Assembly (NCBI GenBank): GCA_013407085.1
Contig: JACCGJ010008366.1
Span: 248,001 to 312,000 of the forward strand
Source: Atriophallophorus winterbourni
Lineage: Eukaryota > Platyhelminthes > Trematoda > Plagiorchiida > Microphallidae
Length of the DNA stretch: 64,000 nucleotides
Direction of reading: 5' to 3'
In this document: piece by piece, positions 11,819 through 23,103 of the stretch
How positions within the stretch are numbered: the stretch's first letter is position 1
How the letters are laid out: the number at the start of each line of letters is the position of its first letter
Notes under the pieces: model-generated
Database searches by the model: none
What the model saw: the letters and a program-made list of their open reading frames with translations, nothing else
What the model was told of the DNA's origin: nothing
Translations under genes and position numbers: made by a program

Positions 11819-13654
11819 TCACAACATTATCTGGCAGATTGTTCCAAGTAAAACAAACTCGCACGGCAAAAAATGTCGTCTGCAGTTTAGTCTCGAGTGA
11901 GGGACAGTTAGAGTAAATGTGTGAGCTCTTGTATTATGCGAGCTCCGTAGATTCAATAAGCATTGTAGAGGGTGATTTTCAGTATTCAAAATATTGTAAA
12001 CCAGAATCAAATCCCCTCGGAGACGACGGCGTGGATAATCAAATAAATTCAGCGTTTTGATTCGCTCATTGTAGGGTTTCCGGCTGAGTCCAGTGACAAG
12101 TTTGGTAGCTCGATGATATATTCGTTGCAAAGTCGCAACATCTTTTTTAAGCCATGGCGACCATGCTTGAACCGCATATTCCATCGTGGGCCTGATATAC
12201 GTATTTATAATACAGGGAATTGTCTGTTTTGAGAACCTACCGAAAATTCTCTTTAGGAGTGACAATTTCTGTGATGTTTTGCGATAGACGTAGTTGCAGT
12301 GGCTCGACATCCCTAGGGTGTTGCTTATTAACACACCCAAGTCCCTTTGTTCCATGGTCCACGAGAGGCTGTGTGTTCCAAGAAAATACTGGTACTCCAC
12401 ATATTTGCCAATGTTTAACATGTGACACTTTTGGAAATTGAAAAATATGCGATTTTTTAGGGACCAAGCCTGGAGGTTGTCCAGATCCTTCTGGAGCAGT
12501 TCGCAGTCCTCCGACTTACTTATCTTAGACCAAACTTTTATATCGTCCGCGAACAGTACGATCTTGCATTTGATGAGAGCTGGTATGTCATTAGCATAAA
12601 GCGCGAAGAGGATTGGTCCGAGGACGGATCCCTGAGGCACTCCACTTGTCACGGCTACCGACTTCGATAGAGCACCGTCCACAGAGACTTGAACAAACCG
12701 ATCAGTCAGGTAATTTTCTAACCATGCTAACAGACTGCCAGTGATACCACAACGTTCCAGCTTCTGCAAGAGAATACTGTGGTTTACACGGTCAAATGCT
12801 TTCGACATATCGAGGTAACATACATGGATAGTATCCCCAGCATCCACTGCTCGAGTCCAGTCGTCAAGGGTGAGGAGAAGGTTAGTAAGGCAGGAGTATC
12901 CCCTTCTAAAACCGTGTTGGGCTCCCGAAAATAGCTTATTTTCCTCAAGGTATTTGCTCAGTTTTTTTGCCACGATCCTTTCGAGTACCTTGGATACGGC
13001 GGACAACAAAGTAACAGGTCTGTAATTTGCGGGCTCCGAACGCACCCCGCCTTTGAAAATCGGGGAGATTATACCAGATTTCCATTCAGTCGGTATGACA
13101 CTTTGCGACAACGATTCGCAGAATAGCTGAGTTAGAGGTCCGCATAGAGATTGTGCACAATGCTTGAGTATATTCGGGGTAATTTTATCACAACCAGGGG
13201 ATTTTCTGGGATTCAACGATAGTAGTGTTCCCAGCACCTCTTCTTTGTTGATGGTTATTGTGTCCAATGGTAGAGGATGCGTTATTTCTGGATCCATTTG
13301 TATATCCACGCTTTCCTTTGGACAAAATACTGTAGCATAATAATTTACCAAAGCATCCGCGGTGTCAGCTGCATTTGTGGTCATTCCAGTGGGCGTCCGC
13401 AAGGCCGCAACTCCTGGTTTCACTGAACACTGCTTGTTCACAATCTGGTAAAGAAGCTTGGGATTCCGTTCCATTTTAGACATTATGACAGCTTGATACT
13501 GTATTTTGTCTTCAGCAATAAGTTTGATGACCTGGTTTCTTAGTTTTCTAAAGGTCTCCCATGTGGCATCGGTGGTTAACTGGCGATGGTTTATCCAAGC
13601 CTTATTTCGCAGTTTAATCCATTTCCGAGTGCGACTGCGGATTTTAAATTCCAC
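11819..13654 (-). pseudogene. CR1 ORF2, reverse transcriptase part
   Basis: 611 open codons cover the fingers, palm and C-terminal region of a non-LTR reverse transcriptase. Landmarks: the fingers (IISPIFKGG), HGFRRGYSC, motif A (CYLDMSKAFDRV), SGVPQGSVLGPILF, and catalytic FADD near residue 366 (12,546-12,557). The conserved CR1 tail follows (IPCIINTYIRPTMEYAVQAW, then YHRATKLVTGL). The last few residues look shifted compared with the intact copy at 23,126-26,140, which continues ~30 residues further. It is separated from its endonuclease domain by a TGA and a frameshift at 13,655-13,844, so it cannot make a full ORF2 protein as it stands. Confidence 0.9.
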
Positions 13655-13841
13655 ACTGTTTTGGTACGAATGCCGAGTGTGAGTTGATTTCCCGGTGGAG
13701 ATTGGTCAAAATGCTACACCACTGCTCTTTTACTCCTATGCCTTCAATTTGCCAATCGTTAATCAAACTTAGGGCGTTTGATAATTTTGATAGGCATAAC
13801 TTTCTGATGAATTTTGTTCTATCGTTTGCTCGCTCTGCTCG

Positions 13842-14579
13842 TCATAGGTAGTCAAAATACAAGACCAAATGGTCGCTCGAACCTAGCGGACAATCGTATG
13901 TAATGCTTTGGACGGAGTCCTCTTCAGTTGTCAAGATAAGATCGAGCATTGAAGGCATATCTCTCCCTCTGTATCTTGTATTGCTTTCAACGTGATTATA
14001 CAAAGGAATTTCGTCAAACAGCTGCTGGAAGATGGCAGTAGTGGAGGTTTGAGAAATTTTGTTCGTCTTCAGCAAGTTAGGCAGATTAAAGTCTCCCATG
14101 ATCAAGATTCTGGTATGATATCTCGAGGCAATCAAGCGTAGCTTGTCGAGTAGATTCGTATTATACACTTCCGGGGCTGCTGGTGGGCGATAAATTACGC
14201 CGATTGTGCAATCATCGCCTGTAGCCGTTGTCAACAAACACCATAGCGTGTCCTGAAGCACCAAGTCGGAATCCGTCATTTCTCTGCACTTGAGTCTCTG
14301 ATCATAATAGAGTGCCACACCTCCTCCACGTGATGCACGGTCTCGGCGGAGCAGTGACATGCCAGCAATCTCTAACTCACAATCGTGGATTTCCGGGCTC
14401 AGCCAAGTTTCGGTAATGGCAATTAGCTGAGGTCGTTTAGTCTCAAACCGAGCGACAAGTTCGGCAAATTTGTTAATCAAGCATTGGGCATTGGTATAGA
14501 GGCATCCAAGAACAGTTTTGGTAAGCAAAGATGGATGGTGTCGTGTGATGTCATAGTCTGAGACAACCGTCATTGTCAC
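13842..14579 (-). pseudogene. CR1 ORF2, AP-type endonuclease part
   Basis: 245 codons start at the ORF2 ATG just after the probable original ORF1 stop. Endonuclease motifs: NAQCLINKFAEL, ITETWLS (catalytic Glu), GGVALYY, IGVIYRPP, MGDFNLP, and the SDH signature near the end. The enzyme nicks target DNA to prime reverse transcription. The frame stops at TGA 13,842 right after YFDYL, where the intact relative continues into the linker. Confidence 0.9.
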
Positions 14580-14871
14580 GCCGACTCTGGAAGAGTCGGC
14601 ACTGTTCTGTTTTTTGACAAGTTAAGTAGCATATCGGTCGTTTCAGGTTGAGAGGCGCAAATCGAGTCCTCTTTTTGGCCGAAAAAGATTTCTTTATCTG
14701 GCTTCAGTCCACTCTTGGGAGTCAGTTGGGGTGGCTTTGCGTTCGATTGCTGATTTTGTGTCCCAGCTGAAGATTCATTTCTTGGTTCAGTTGATAGGGC
14801 TTCATCAATCCTGACAGTATTTAATGCAGAATGGGCTGCATTTATATCAGTGTTTATGTGATCGCTAAGGA

Positions 14872-16086
14872 TTAACCTTTTGGGATTTTGTGTTTCCAGC
14901 TTTTCCAGTTGGAACGTACAGTATCAACCATAGTACTCATTAGGAAGTTTATTTTTAATGGACGTGGCCCATTACCTTTGTATTTTGCTGAGGAAGGCAG
15001 TCTAAAAGTATCCACGACAACGGCCTTTTCGACGAAAATTGTATCAGCCAGAAAACTCCATTGCCTGTAGTCATGCTCAGCTCGCTCGTTAGCCTCAGGA
15101 TTGTCTGCCAGTTCTGGAACTCCGAGGATGATGAGATTGCGATTAGATGTCTTTCTTTTGTCGTATGTATTGTTCCTCCTTTCGGACCATGGAATATCAA
15201 CATGAATACGAATATTCAGTGAATTGTTAGACTTAAGTAGGTAAGAATTTAGTAATACGTTTTCCAGGTCACGCTCATTTTCTAAGTTAACCCTCAAAAG
15301 TCTGGGTTTATCCTGATGAGGTGAATCACGCCGTCTAGTTAAACGAGTCAATGCTAACGGCACTACAGTTCCAATTTTCATAAGTTCACACAGTTCCTTC
15401 CATTTTTCTTCATCATGCCTTTGACGGTCTTTGAAGAGAGTGCATTCTGGCTCAGGAACGTCAGTACAAATGACACTCAGAAAGTGTGCCTTACGATTGG
15501 TGGAGATGTTATTTCGTTTCACCAAAGCATTATCTGTTTTGGGATCAGTTTGTTGTTTAACGGCTCGCTTATCATTCTCGGATTTTGTTGAATTTGTTTC
15601 AGACCTTTTCAAGGCATGCGGATCACGGGAACGGCTTAGTTGTTCTGAATTGCTAGGTCGAATGTCCGTATGTTCATCATCGCATTTTTTGCCTTCCTGC
15701 TTCCTTAGAAACGGAGATGAAACACGATCTCCACACTCAAGTCCAGGCTTCAGTTTGCTAATTAATAAGTCATTTATCAAACCTTCAATTCTCTGTATGC
15801 GGTCCTCTAAATTCAACACCCCCATATTAGTTTCAGTCTGTGAGCTCGCAGTCGTCTTTGTACAGTTTCTAGGTTCAATTCTGCATACATGACAGATATA
15901 GCATACTCCTGGCATTTCATTTTTATTGATAATTGCAATAGCATCAGCAGTCAGGGTAACATCACACTTCATATGAACTTTATCGTGAGAAATAAAACAA
16001 CTAGCGTGTCGGGCATTGTGACTTACCGCCTTTCGACAAATTTTGCACATGTGACCGCCTTCACTGGGCTTCGCTCGTAAGGTCAT
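14872..16086 (-). pseudogene. CR1 ORF1, PHD-finger RNA-binding protein (3' frameshift)
   Basis: 404 codons. Residues ~14-65 hold a PHD-like zinc cluster: CKIC, a central Cys with two His and CD, and a final CYICHVC. A charged linker follows with a possible coiled-coil stretch (LNLEDRIQRIEGLINDL), then a conserved C-terminal domain (RNLIILGVPEL, DTFRLPSS). The stop at 14,872 is probably secondary. In the neighbouring frame the sequence stays open from ~14,880 to a TGA at ~14,580, adding ~97 residues and ending just before the ORF2 ATG. ORF1 proteins of CR1 elements bind element RNA. Confidence 0.8.
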
Positions 16087-16462
16087 GACGCCGGGGTGAA
16101 AAGGTTTATCGATCGATCTGTGTGGTAAATGGGTGTGCGCGCGTTGGCACGTATGAAACGAAGTCGGGTCCGAAGCGGATTTAGGGTTGTTGGAAGTGGG
16201 GGAGTTAATAATCTCGCCACAAGAAAGGTGGGTAACGAAATTCGTCGTAGCTCCTACAGATTGGATCCGATTTTCCGGTCCAATGTGTCAAGCGAAGTGG
16301 GAAAGCGAGCTCTTTCGAATGGTGGCAAACTCAATCCAATATTCAGTGTTGCACACAAACTTGCCCGAGTAGGTCTAGTTTGGTTCAAAATGTAGAAAAC
16401 TGATTTTTCTAAGATTGCTTGTTCTGCCTCCAAAAATGGTATGAACACAATGCTTGTGTTAA

Positions 16463-16678
16463 AAGGAGTCCAAAAAGGTAAAAATTATCCAGATAGGACG
16501 AGATGGGAATGAAGTAGATCCAAAAACGCAAGAGCACGGAATAATGCGACCGCACAGCACAAAACAAGTATCAGCAGATACATGCGTATGGCCACAGGTC
16601 ATTGAATTGTTTGCTCGTTCAAACATTATTCCACAATGGCTAACAAGCATGAATCCTTTACCATTGTTCACTGAGTAA
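16463..16678 (+). CDS. Unrecognised open segment, possible terminal exon
   Basis: 71 codons without an ATG, open from a TAA at 16,460 to a TAA at 16,676. It reads as coherent protein: IGRDGNEVDPKTQEHGIMRP, then WPQVIELFARSNIIPQWL, ending in NPLPLFTE. A possible acceptor is CCAG at ~16,491, but the pyrimidine tract is poor. I do not recognise the family. It could be the last exon of a host gene or part of an undescribed element. No partner exon was found nearby. Confidence 0.3.
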   Translation, partial: KESKKVKIIQIGRDGNEVDPKTQEHGIMRPHSTKQVSADTCVWPQVIELFARSNIIPQWLTSMNPLPLFTE

Positions 16679-16904
16679 AAGCAAGAGGATCGTGAGAGTA
16701 CTGTCTTCACGCGATGAAAACAAACAAAATGAAATAAGTCGTAGATTGATGGTGATAGGAATTCATGCAAACAACGATTTGTTTCATGTTCATAGCTTTT
16801 ACTTCATCGAAAAATGTTTGTACCTGATCGAACATTTTTGTAGTACTAACAAGCACATCTCATTTTCTAATGATTCAATGTTTCAAGGCATGTGGTTCCC
16901 GATC

Positions 16905-17010
16905 TTACTACCCCTACCTGATAAGTGAAAATAACCCATAAACCGTCGCGGATTGCATGTGATGGAAATGCATGAAAATTCTGGTTTTTTTAATGGTCGA
17001 TTGTTTTACC
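16905..17010 (+). repeat. Solo family-B hammerhead repeat, sense
   Basis: Core CTGATAA at 16,918-16,924, then AGTG, loop bases, AAACC, GTCG and a GCGG stem I strand, followed by 'tgatggaaatgcatg', which is the family-B sequence 3' of the hammerhead. The core has a G-to-A change and the GAAAC box is damaged. Its orientation is opposite to the neighbouring arrays. Confidence 0.6.
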
Positions 17011-17224
17011 TTTATGGAATATTAGCATATCAATTCTGTACCTGAAAAACAAGCTTTCAATCCGTATTCTATTGTCGTTTTCTGTATATATCTAAACGTC
17101 GTAAAGCTCATGAAAGTTGGGGTCCTATTCCCATTATTTTTTATGGCTACGTATGCATTTGTTATTGGAATTTGGTACCGGATTTTAGAGTGCACAATCT
17201 GATGAATTCAAGTATCACGAGAAT

Positions 17225-19195
17225 TCACAACCGGAAGCATCTGTAAAATATTTTGATGCTGATAACCCCAATCGTTAGCCAACTTAATCGGTTTTTATCT
17301 ATTTTGCGTCATCTGGTTGAAATAGTAAGGTCCAGTTCAGTTAGGCTTGGAACCGTGGTATGTTGGTGAACAGAGACATAATTTAATACATTGATGAAAA
17401 TGGTTAAAATAAAGAACAAATCTGTTCAACCACAGAATCAAAAATGTGATTTCTGGGTAAGCATGCCGATAAAAGGACAATATATTGTGATTTTGGCATC
17501 GTCAAACGTTACGCACTACAGCCAGATTCTAGCTGTTTGCCTTCATCGTGTGAGAACAGTAAATTTATTTTCAGTGATACTTGAAACTGGAGTAGTTGTT
17601 ATACACAAATGCCATTCTCAATAGTATTCCTAAAAAGATTTACGATGTTCAAATAAAGAATCAAAATTTGATTTTGGCCAAGTAATCAATGAGATTAAAA
17701 ACGACCAGTATATTTTGGTGCTCATATTTCAATCCCTTAAAATTCAAAACCGGTTTTCGGTTGTTTGCTCTCATCAAGCGGATAAAATGAGATCCGGTTC
17801 AGTGAGCATTGGAACTCTGTTATAGTGGATAAGAAAAGATATACTTGTATGCCAATGTTTTGCCGTCATTAGTTTTAGACAGAAAAATCAGGTTCTCTTA
17901 TTTCTGAAACATTTGTATCGTGGTAAACAAAGTTATACCTGATTGCTATTGTTAAATCAGGTTCATACTAAAAATGTAGAATGCTCACAGACAGAATCAA
18001 GAAGTGATTCCTAGCAATGCACAATGAGCGCTTAAAAAACGAACAACATATTGTGGTGCTTGCATCCCCATTACTTTCAGACCACATCCAGTTTGTGGCT
18101 CTTTGTCGTCATAACGTGTACAAAGTAAGATCATTCTCGGTGGGACTTGGAACAGTAATATAGTTGTACAAATATGCTTGAAAGTCATTGTTGAATAGGT
18201 TAATTACAAAGTAAAATATCCGAAATCTAAATTGATTTCGCCCATACACTCAGAAAAAATTAAACGACCAATTTATTCTACTGCTCACATTTCAATCCCT
18301 TACACAAAATAATCAGTTTCCGGATGTTATTTTTCATCACATAGAGGCAGCAGGATCAGTCTCAGCGAGACTTGAAACAGTGGTATGTTTGTAAAAATGT
18401 ATTCATGAATACAAGCATCAATATATTCAAATACAGACGTGACATTGGATTCATGGCTGGGCAATCAAGGCACTCAATGACCAATACATTGTGGTTTTTC
18501 TATCATCATCATCATTCCATTCACACGACAACAGGTTTCATGATTCTTGCGTTCATCAGGAGAAAACAGTAAAATTATGCTCAGTGACCCTAAAATATCT
18601 GGTCTTATTTAAGAGAAAGGTATACTCGAATACAACTGTTAGATCGGGTTCTTACAAAGAACCAGTATTTTGAAATAGAGAATCATAAAATGATTCCTAG
18701 CCAGGCACGCAGGGCGATTATGAACAACCAATATATTTTGCATGTCGTTTGCTCATACCCTAAACAACTTAACCGGTTTTTGGTTGTTTGGAGACAGTAA
18801 GTTTTGTTTCAGTGAGCCTTGATACAGTGTTATGTTAGTAAACAAAGGCATACTCTAATGTCAATTTTTATTATGCACCTTATCAACAACTACAATGTTC
18901 AAATACAAAGTCATTAACTGAATCCTGGCCAAGCCATCAAGGTGCTGATGCGCGACTAACATATTATTGTACTCACCACCATACCTTACACACCAAATCC
19001 GGTTTCTGGTTCTTTGCTTTCATGAAGTGGATATAGTGGTATGGTGGTGAACAAAGGTATACTTGAATGCAACCTTCATACAAAAATTGCGATGTTCAAA
19101 CACAGAATCCAAAATGATACTTAGCCAAGCACTCATGGCGCTTATGAACGAACCATGAATTGTGCTGCTCATACGACTAACCTATTCAATCATAT
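17225..19195 (-). repeat. Family-A hammerhead tandem array (~8 units)
   Basis: Divergent tandem units of ~240 bp. The hammerhead region recurs near 17,300, 17,540, 17,770, 18,100, 18,330, 18,545, 18,780 (partly deleted) and 19,020. By-eye consensus on the - strand: CTGATGA, stem II YGGC/GCCR around loop AAACA, GAAAC, stem III with CGG, T at the cleavage site, then GTGG closing stem I with CCAC. All copies are mutated. The array passes directly into family B near 19,200. Confidence 0.75.
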
Positions 19196-19199
19196 GAGC

Positions 19200-20055
19200 A
19201 CACAATCATGTTGACACGGTTCGAACCGATAACGACGAACAAGAAATGTCATCTGTTTGCATTTTCATCACACGTACCCCAATATTGGATTCGCGAAATA
19301 AAGGTAAACAAGTTGTGCTTATATGCCACTGTTGAATAACGTTGGTACGACCAACCTGTACAATCACATGAGCCAAATTCAACGAAGATAGAGTTTGAAA
19401 CCATGAACATTAACAAATAATCGTATATGCCTTTATTTCCATCTCGGACACCACGGCCGATTTCGTGTTGTATGCACTCATTAGGTGGGGACAGAGGGAT
19501 CAGGATTAGCTTGCGCATGAAACAGTGTAATAATGGTAAAAGTGTTGCACATTAAATGCCGCTGTTTGATAAGGTTGGTAGGACCAACCTGTTTAATCAC
19601 ATGAGTCCACACTAAGGTAGAAAGTTTTTGAAACAAATTTGATAAAATATCTATGTATGCATTTTCATCAAACACACAGAATGAGCGTCTATGTGCAGTT
19701 TAGTCTCATCAGGTTGGGGCAACAAGATCAGGATCCGCCTGCGCTGGAAACTGTGTGATAACGGTAAACAAGTTGTGATTTTTCGGCTCTCATGGATACG
19801 GTTGGTACAACTAACTCGTTACATTATATTAGCCCATACTCATGTAGATCGTATTGCAACCATTACCATGAAAAAGGTCATTTATATGCATTTCCATTAC
19901 ACAATAAACCCACGACCGTTGTCGTACTGTTGGCACTCACCAGGTTGAGATAGTGGGATTAGGATTCGCATGCGCCAGAACTAGTGTAATGATTGTAAAC
20001 AAGTTGCGCTTGTGTTCGGCTGTTAAATAAGGTTGGTATGACCAATCTTTTTAAT
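19200..20055 (-). repeat. Family-B hammerhead tandem array, block 1
   Basis: About four units. The hairpin GGTTGGT-ACG-ACCAACC or its variants recur at 19,341, 19,574, 19,801 and 20,032, giving a ~230-bp period. Each unit also holds the 'catgtagacagg' block, the 'ccatcacacac' block, the hammerhead antisense 'cactcatcaggt' and 'gcttgaaacagtggaag'. The hammerhead lies on the - strand. Block 1 ends at a CR1 fragment. Confidence 0.85.
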
Positions 20056-20064
20056 CACTTGAGC

Positions 20065-20865
20065 CCATACTGATGTTGAGATTCAAGGATTTGGGGTTAA
20101 AAACGTTAATACATTCAACACCACAGCATGACGGTATAAATGAAAATGTGAAAAATATAATAGTATAAAGGGAATAGAGAATATCAAATATAAGGCTCAC
20201 GAATGATGTTCTTTTGCATATATAAGTCCAATTTCGCCAGGCAAAGAGAGTCAACCACATGTTGGGGTAGGGAATTACAAAGAAATATAACACGTATGGC
20301 GGAAAAATAGCTCTGACAATCAATACGGGAACTGAGACGTAAAAAGATAAGGTATGTCCGCGCGTCACTTTCCCATCACACACATCAAGCAAGTGTTTTA
20401 ATGGATGTGTCAATGTAGACACAATTCTATAGATCAGAATAATATTGCGTCGTATCCTACTTTAAGTAAAGTCCCATAGACACAGACGTCGCAATCTTTC
20501 GGTGTACGGAACATTGCGAAGACACATCACGAACTTCGTTGCTCTGTGATAGATAGTATGAAAGAGAGTATTATCATTTCGAAGCAAAAGAGCCCAGACC
20601 TCTACCACATACTCAATCTTAAGGCGAAGGCAGACGTTCATTAACCTGGGTATCGTTACTAGCGAGAATCTTCCAAATATTCTTCGAAAGATACCTAACC
20701 ATCTGTTGACCTGTCCATATATATACTGGCAGTGCACCGTGCTCTTCAGGTTTCCACAAATCCATACTTCAAGATCTTTTTCCAACGAGCACATTGTAAA
20801 AAGAGGAATAATGTAGACGTGATTCACATGCGTTTTATTCATTGGAAGAAAATGAAACAAGTTGC
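20065..20865 (-). mobile_element. CR1 3' fragment inserted in the family-B array
   Basis: The - strand frame at 20,462-20,860 reads RT C-terminus (GIFRRIFGRFSLVTIPRLMN, EYVVEVWALLLRNDN, YHRATKFVMCL). The frame at 20,051-20,422 covers the tail (THPLKHLL, RGHTLSFYVSVPV). Stops and shifts separate them. The family-B array resumes on the right at ~20,870. Confidence 0.85.
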
Positions 20866-20869
20866 GGTT

Positions 20870-23103
20870 TTATGTCACAGATGAATATGTTTGATACGAC
20901 GAACCTGTTTATTCACATGAGCACACAGTCATATTGAAAGTGTTTGAATCCATGGCGATAAAGTAAAAACGTCATTTGCATGCATTTACATCACACGTAC
21001 CTCACATGCGCTATCATGATGAACGCAATCAAGATGTACGGAAAGTCGGATCAGGATCCTCAAGGGCTTGATACCGTGGAAAAACTGTAAACAAGTCACG
21101 CTTGAATGTGATTGTTGGATAAGGTTGGTACGACCAACATGTAAAATCACATGAGCCTACAATCATGTAGACAGGGCTTAAACCCACGACCATGAAAATA
21201 GCTCAATTGTATGGATTTCTATCACACACATATCTCATGACAAGTTTTGTGTTCTGTTCGCTTAATAGGGTATATCAGTAGAATCAGGATCCTCATGCGC
21301 TGGAAAGGGTTGACGAATGGTAAAATGCTGCGTCTTTGTGCCACTATTGGTGGATGATGGTACGACCAACCTGTTCAATCAAATGAACACACACTGATGC
21401 ATACAAGGTTTTAACCCTTCAAAATGAACCAAATTTCTCGTTTGCATGCATTTTCATTACACACAACAGAAGACTGCTTTTTGTGCTGTTTGCATTTATC
21501 AGGCGAGTACAGTATGAACTGGATTCGTCGCGCTTGAATCAATGGAAGAATGGCAAAACGCTTGCGCTTGTAAGCTACTGTTAGATAAGGTTCGTACGAC
21601 CAATTTATTCAATCACATGAGCACACACTTATGTAGACATGTTTCAAACTCATGACCATAATGAAAAAAGCTCATTCGCTGGCATTTCCATCACACACTC
21701 TACAAAATTCCGGTTTCGTACTGTTTGCACTCATCAGGTACGGTCAGTTGGATCGCGATCCGCATGGGCCTGGAACAAAAGGAAGAAAGGTAAACAATTT
21801 CTGCTTGTATGTCACTGTTTCAAAGGTTGAAACGAACAATCTGTTAAATTACATATGCCACCACACATGTAGAAAGGGTTTGAACGCATGACCAAGGGAT
21901 AAAGCTCATTTGCTTGTTTTTTCGATAAACAAACAACAAACGAAGTGCTTTGTGCTGTTTGCACTCATCAGGTGCGGACAGCATTATAATGATCCGCATG
22001 CGCTTGAAACCGTGAATGAATGTAAAACAGGTTTGCAATTTTATGCCGCATTGAATAAGGTTGGTACGACCAATCTGTTTAATAATAAAAGCCCAAACTC
22101 ATTTTACAGGGATTGATCACATGTAAATGAATAAAAGCTCATACGCATGCATTACCATCACACACACACCACGACCTGATTTATGCGCTTTGCACTCATC
22201 AGTTATGGACAGTATGATCAAGATCCACCTAGGCTTAACGTAGTTTAAGAATGGTTAACACGTTGCGATTGTGTGCTACTGCTGGATATAGATGGTATGA
22301 CCAGTCTGTTTAATCATAATCATCATCATGTAGACAGGGATTGATCCCGTGTCCGAGAATAAAAAGCTAATTTGCATCCATTTCAATCACACACGCACAC
22401 CACGACGATTTTGTGCAATTTGCACTCATCAGGTAGTGACAGTATGATCTGGTTCCGTATTCACATGAAACAATGCCTAAATACAAGTTGGGCATTATAC
22501 CACCGTTGGGAAACTTTGGTTCAACCAACCAGTGAAAACCCCAGGAGCCCACACTCATTTAGACTGGGCTTGACATGATTACGGACAGAAAAGCTCATAT
22601 GTATGCATTTTCATCACAAATATACATCACACGGCCGTGTATGTTCAGTTTGCACTCATGAGGTATGGGCATGTAAACAAACATTGATCCCATGTACAAG
22701 AATACAAAACATTTGCAGCATTTTCGTCACATAGACACACACAACGACCTGGTTCGGCTCATTGCACTCATCGGGTATCGACAGTAGTACCACCATCCGC
22801 AAGCGCCTGAAAAATTGGAAGAAAGATAAACAAGATGCGATTGTACGCCTCCGTTTGAATACGGTGGTACCCACATAATAAATCTCATGAGTCCACAATC
22901 ATGTAGACTTTCATTGTTAATATGACTATGATGCATTTCCATCACACGCAAACACTTCAAACGACCGGGACGTGCTTCTTGCACTCATCATGTATGGAAA
23001 GTATGATCAGGATCCGCATGCGTTTGAAACAATGGAAGAATGGTAAACAAGTTGCCATTGTATGCCACCTTTGGGGAATTTTGATGCGACAACCCGTTAC
23101 ATC
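20870..23103 (-). repeat. Family-B hammerhead tandem array, block 2
   Basis: About ten diverged ~230-bp units. The best-kept core here is at 21,700-21,743: CTGATGA at 21,731-21,737, stem II GTGC/GTAC, and GAAAC at 21,713-21,717, but stem III is damaged. Open frames in this block are accidental, because they shift between units. The block is cut at 23,103 by the + strand CR1 and resumes at 26,273 mid-unit. Confidence 0.85.
21700..21743 (-). ncRNA. Hammerhead-like core in family-B array
   Basis: CTGATGA, GTGC, loop AAACA, GTAC (one G-U pair), GAAAC and CGG are all present in order. The cleavage-site side of stem III is mutated (A in place of T), so cleavage is doubtful. It is shown as the cleanest catalytic core of this block. 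Confidence 0.5.

Larger units (their letters stand above)
11532..16330 (-). mobile_element. CR1-clade non-LTR retrotransposon, near full length
   Basis: Read on the - strand: a 5' UTR (right limit uncertain, ~16,330), ORF1 (PHD-type finger), ORF2 (AP endonuclease plus RT), a 3' UTR, and a terminal short tandem repeat of the ATTCA type at 11,532-11,555. CR1 elements typically end in short repeats rather than poly(A). ORF1 and ORF2 are almost contiguous: the original ORF1 stop and the ORF2 ATG lie within a few bases near 14,577-14,583. The copy carries only about three lesions, so it is fairly young. Confidence 0.9.

Noticed and set aside
15431..15892. 153-aa + strand frame as a gene
   Set aside because: It is antisense to CR1 ORF1, whose PHD motif and neighbours identify the coding strand.
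19216..19226. tRNA-like GGTTCGAACC as a tRNA gene
   Set aside because: No acceptor stem, anticodon arm or D arm can be folded around it; it is the B-box-like block of family B.
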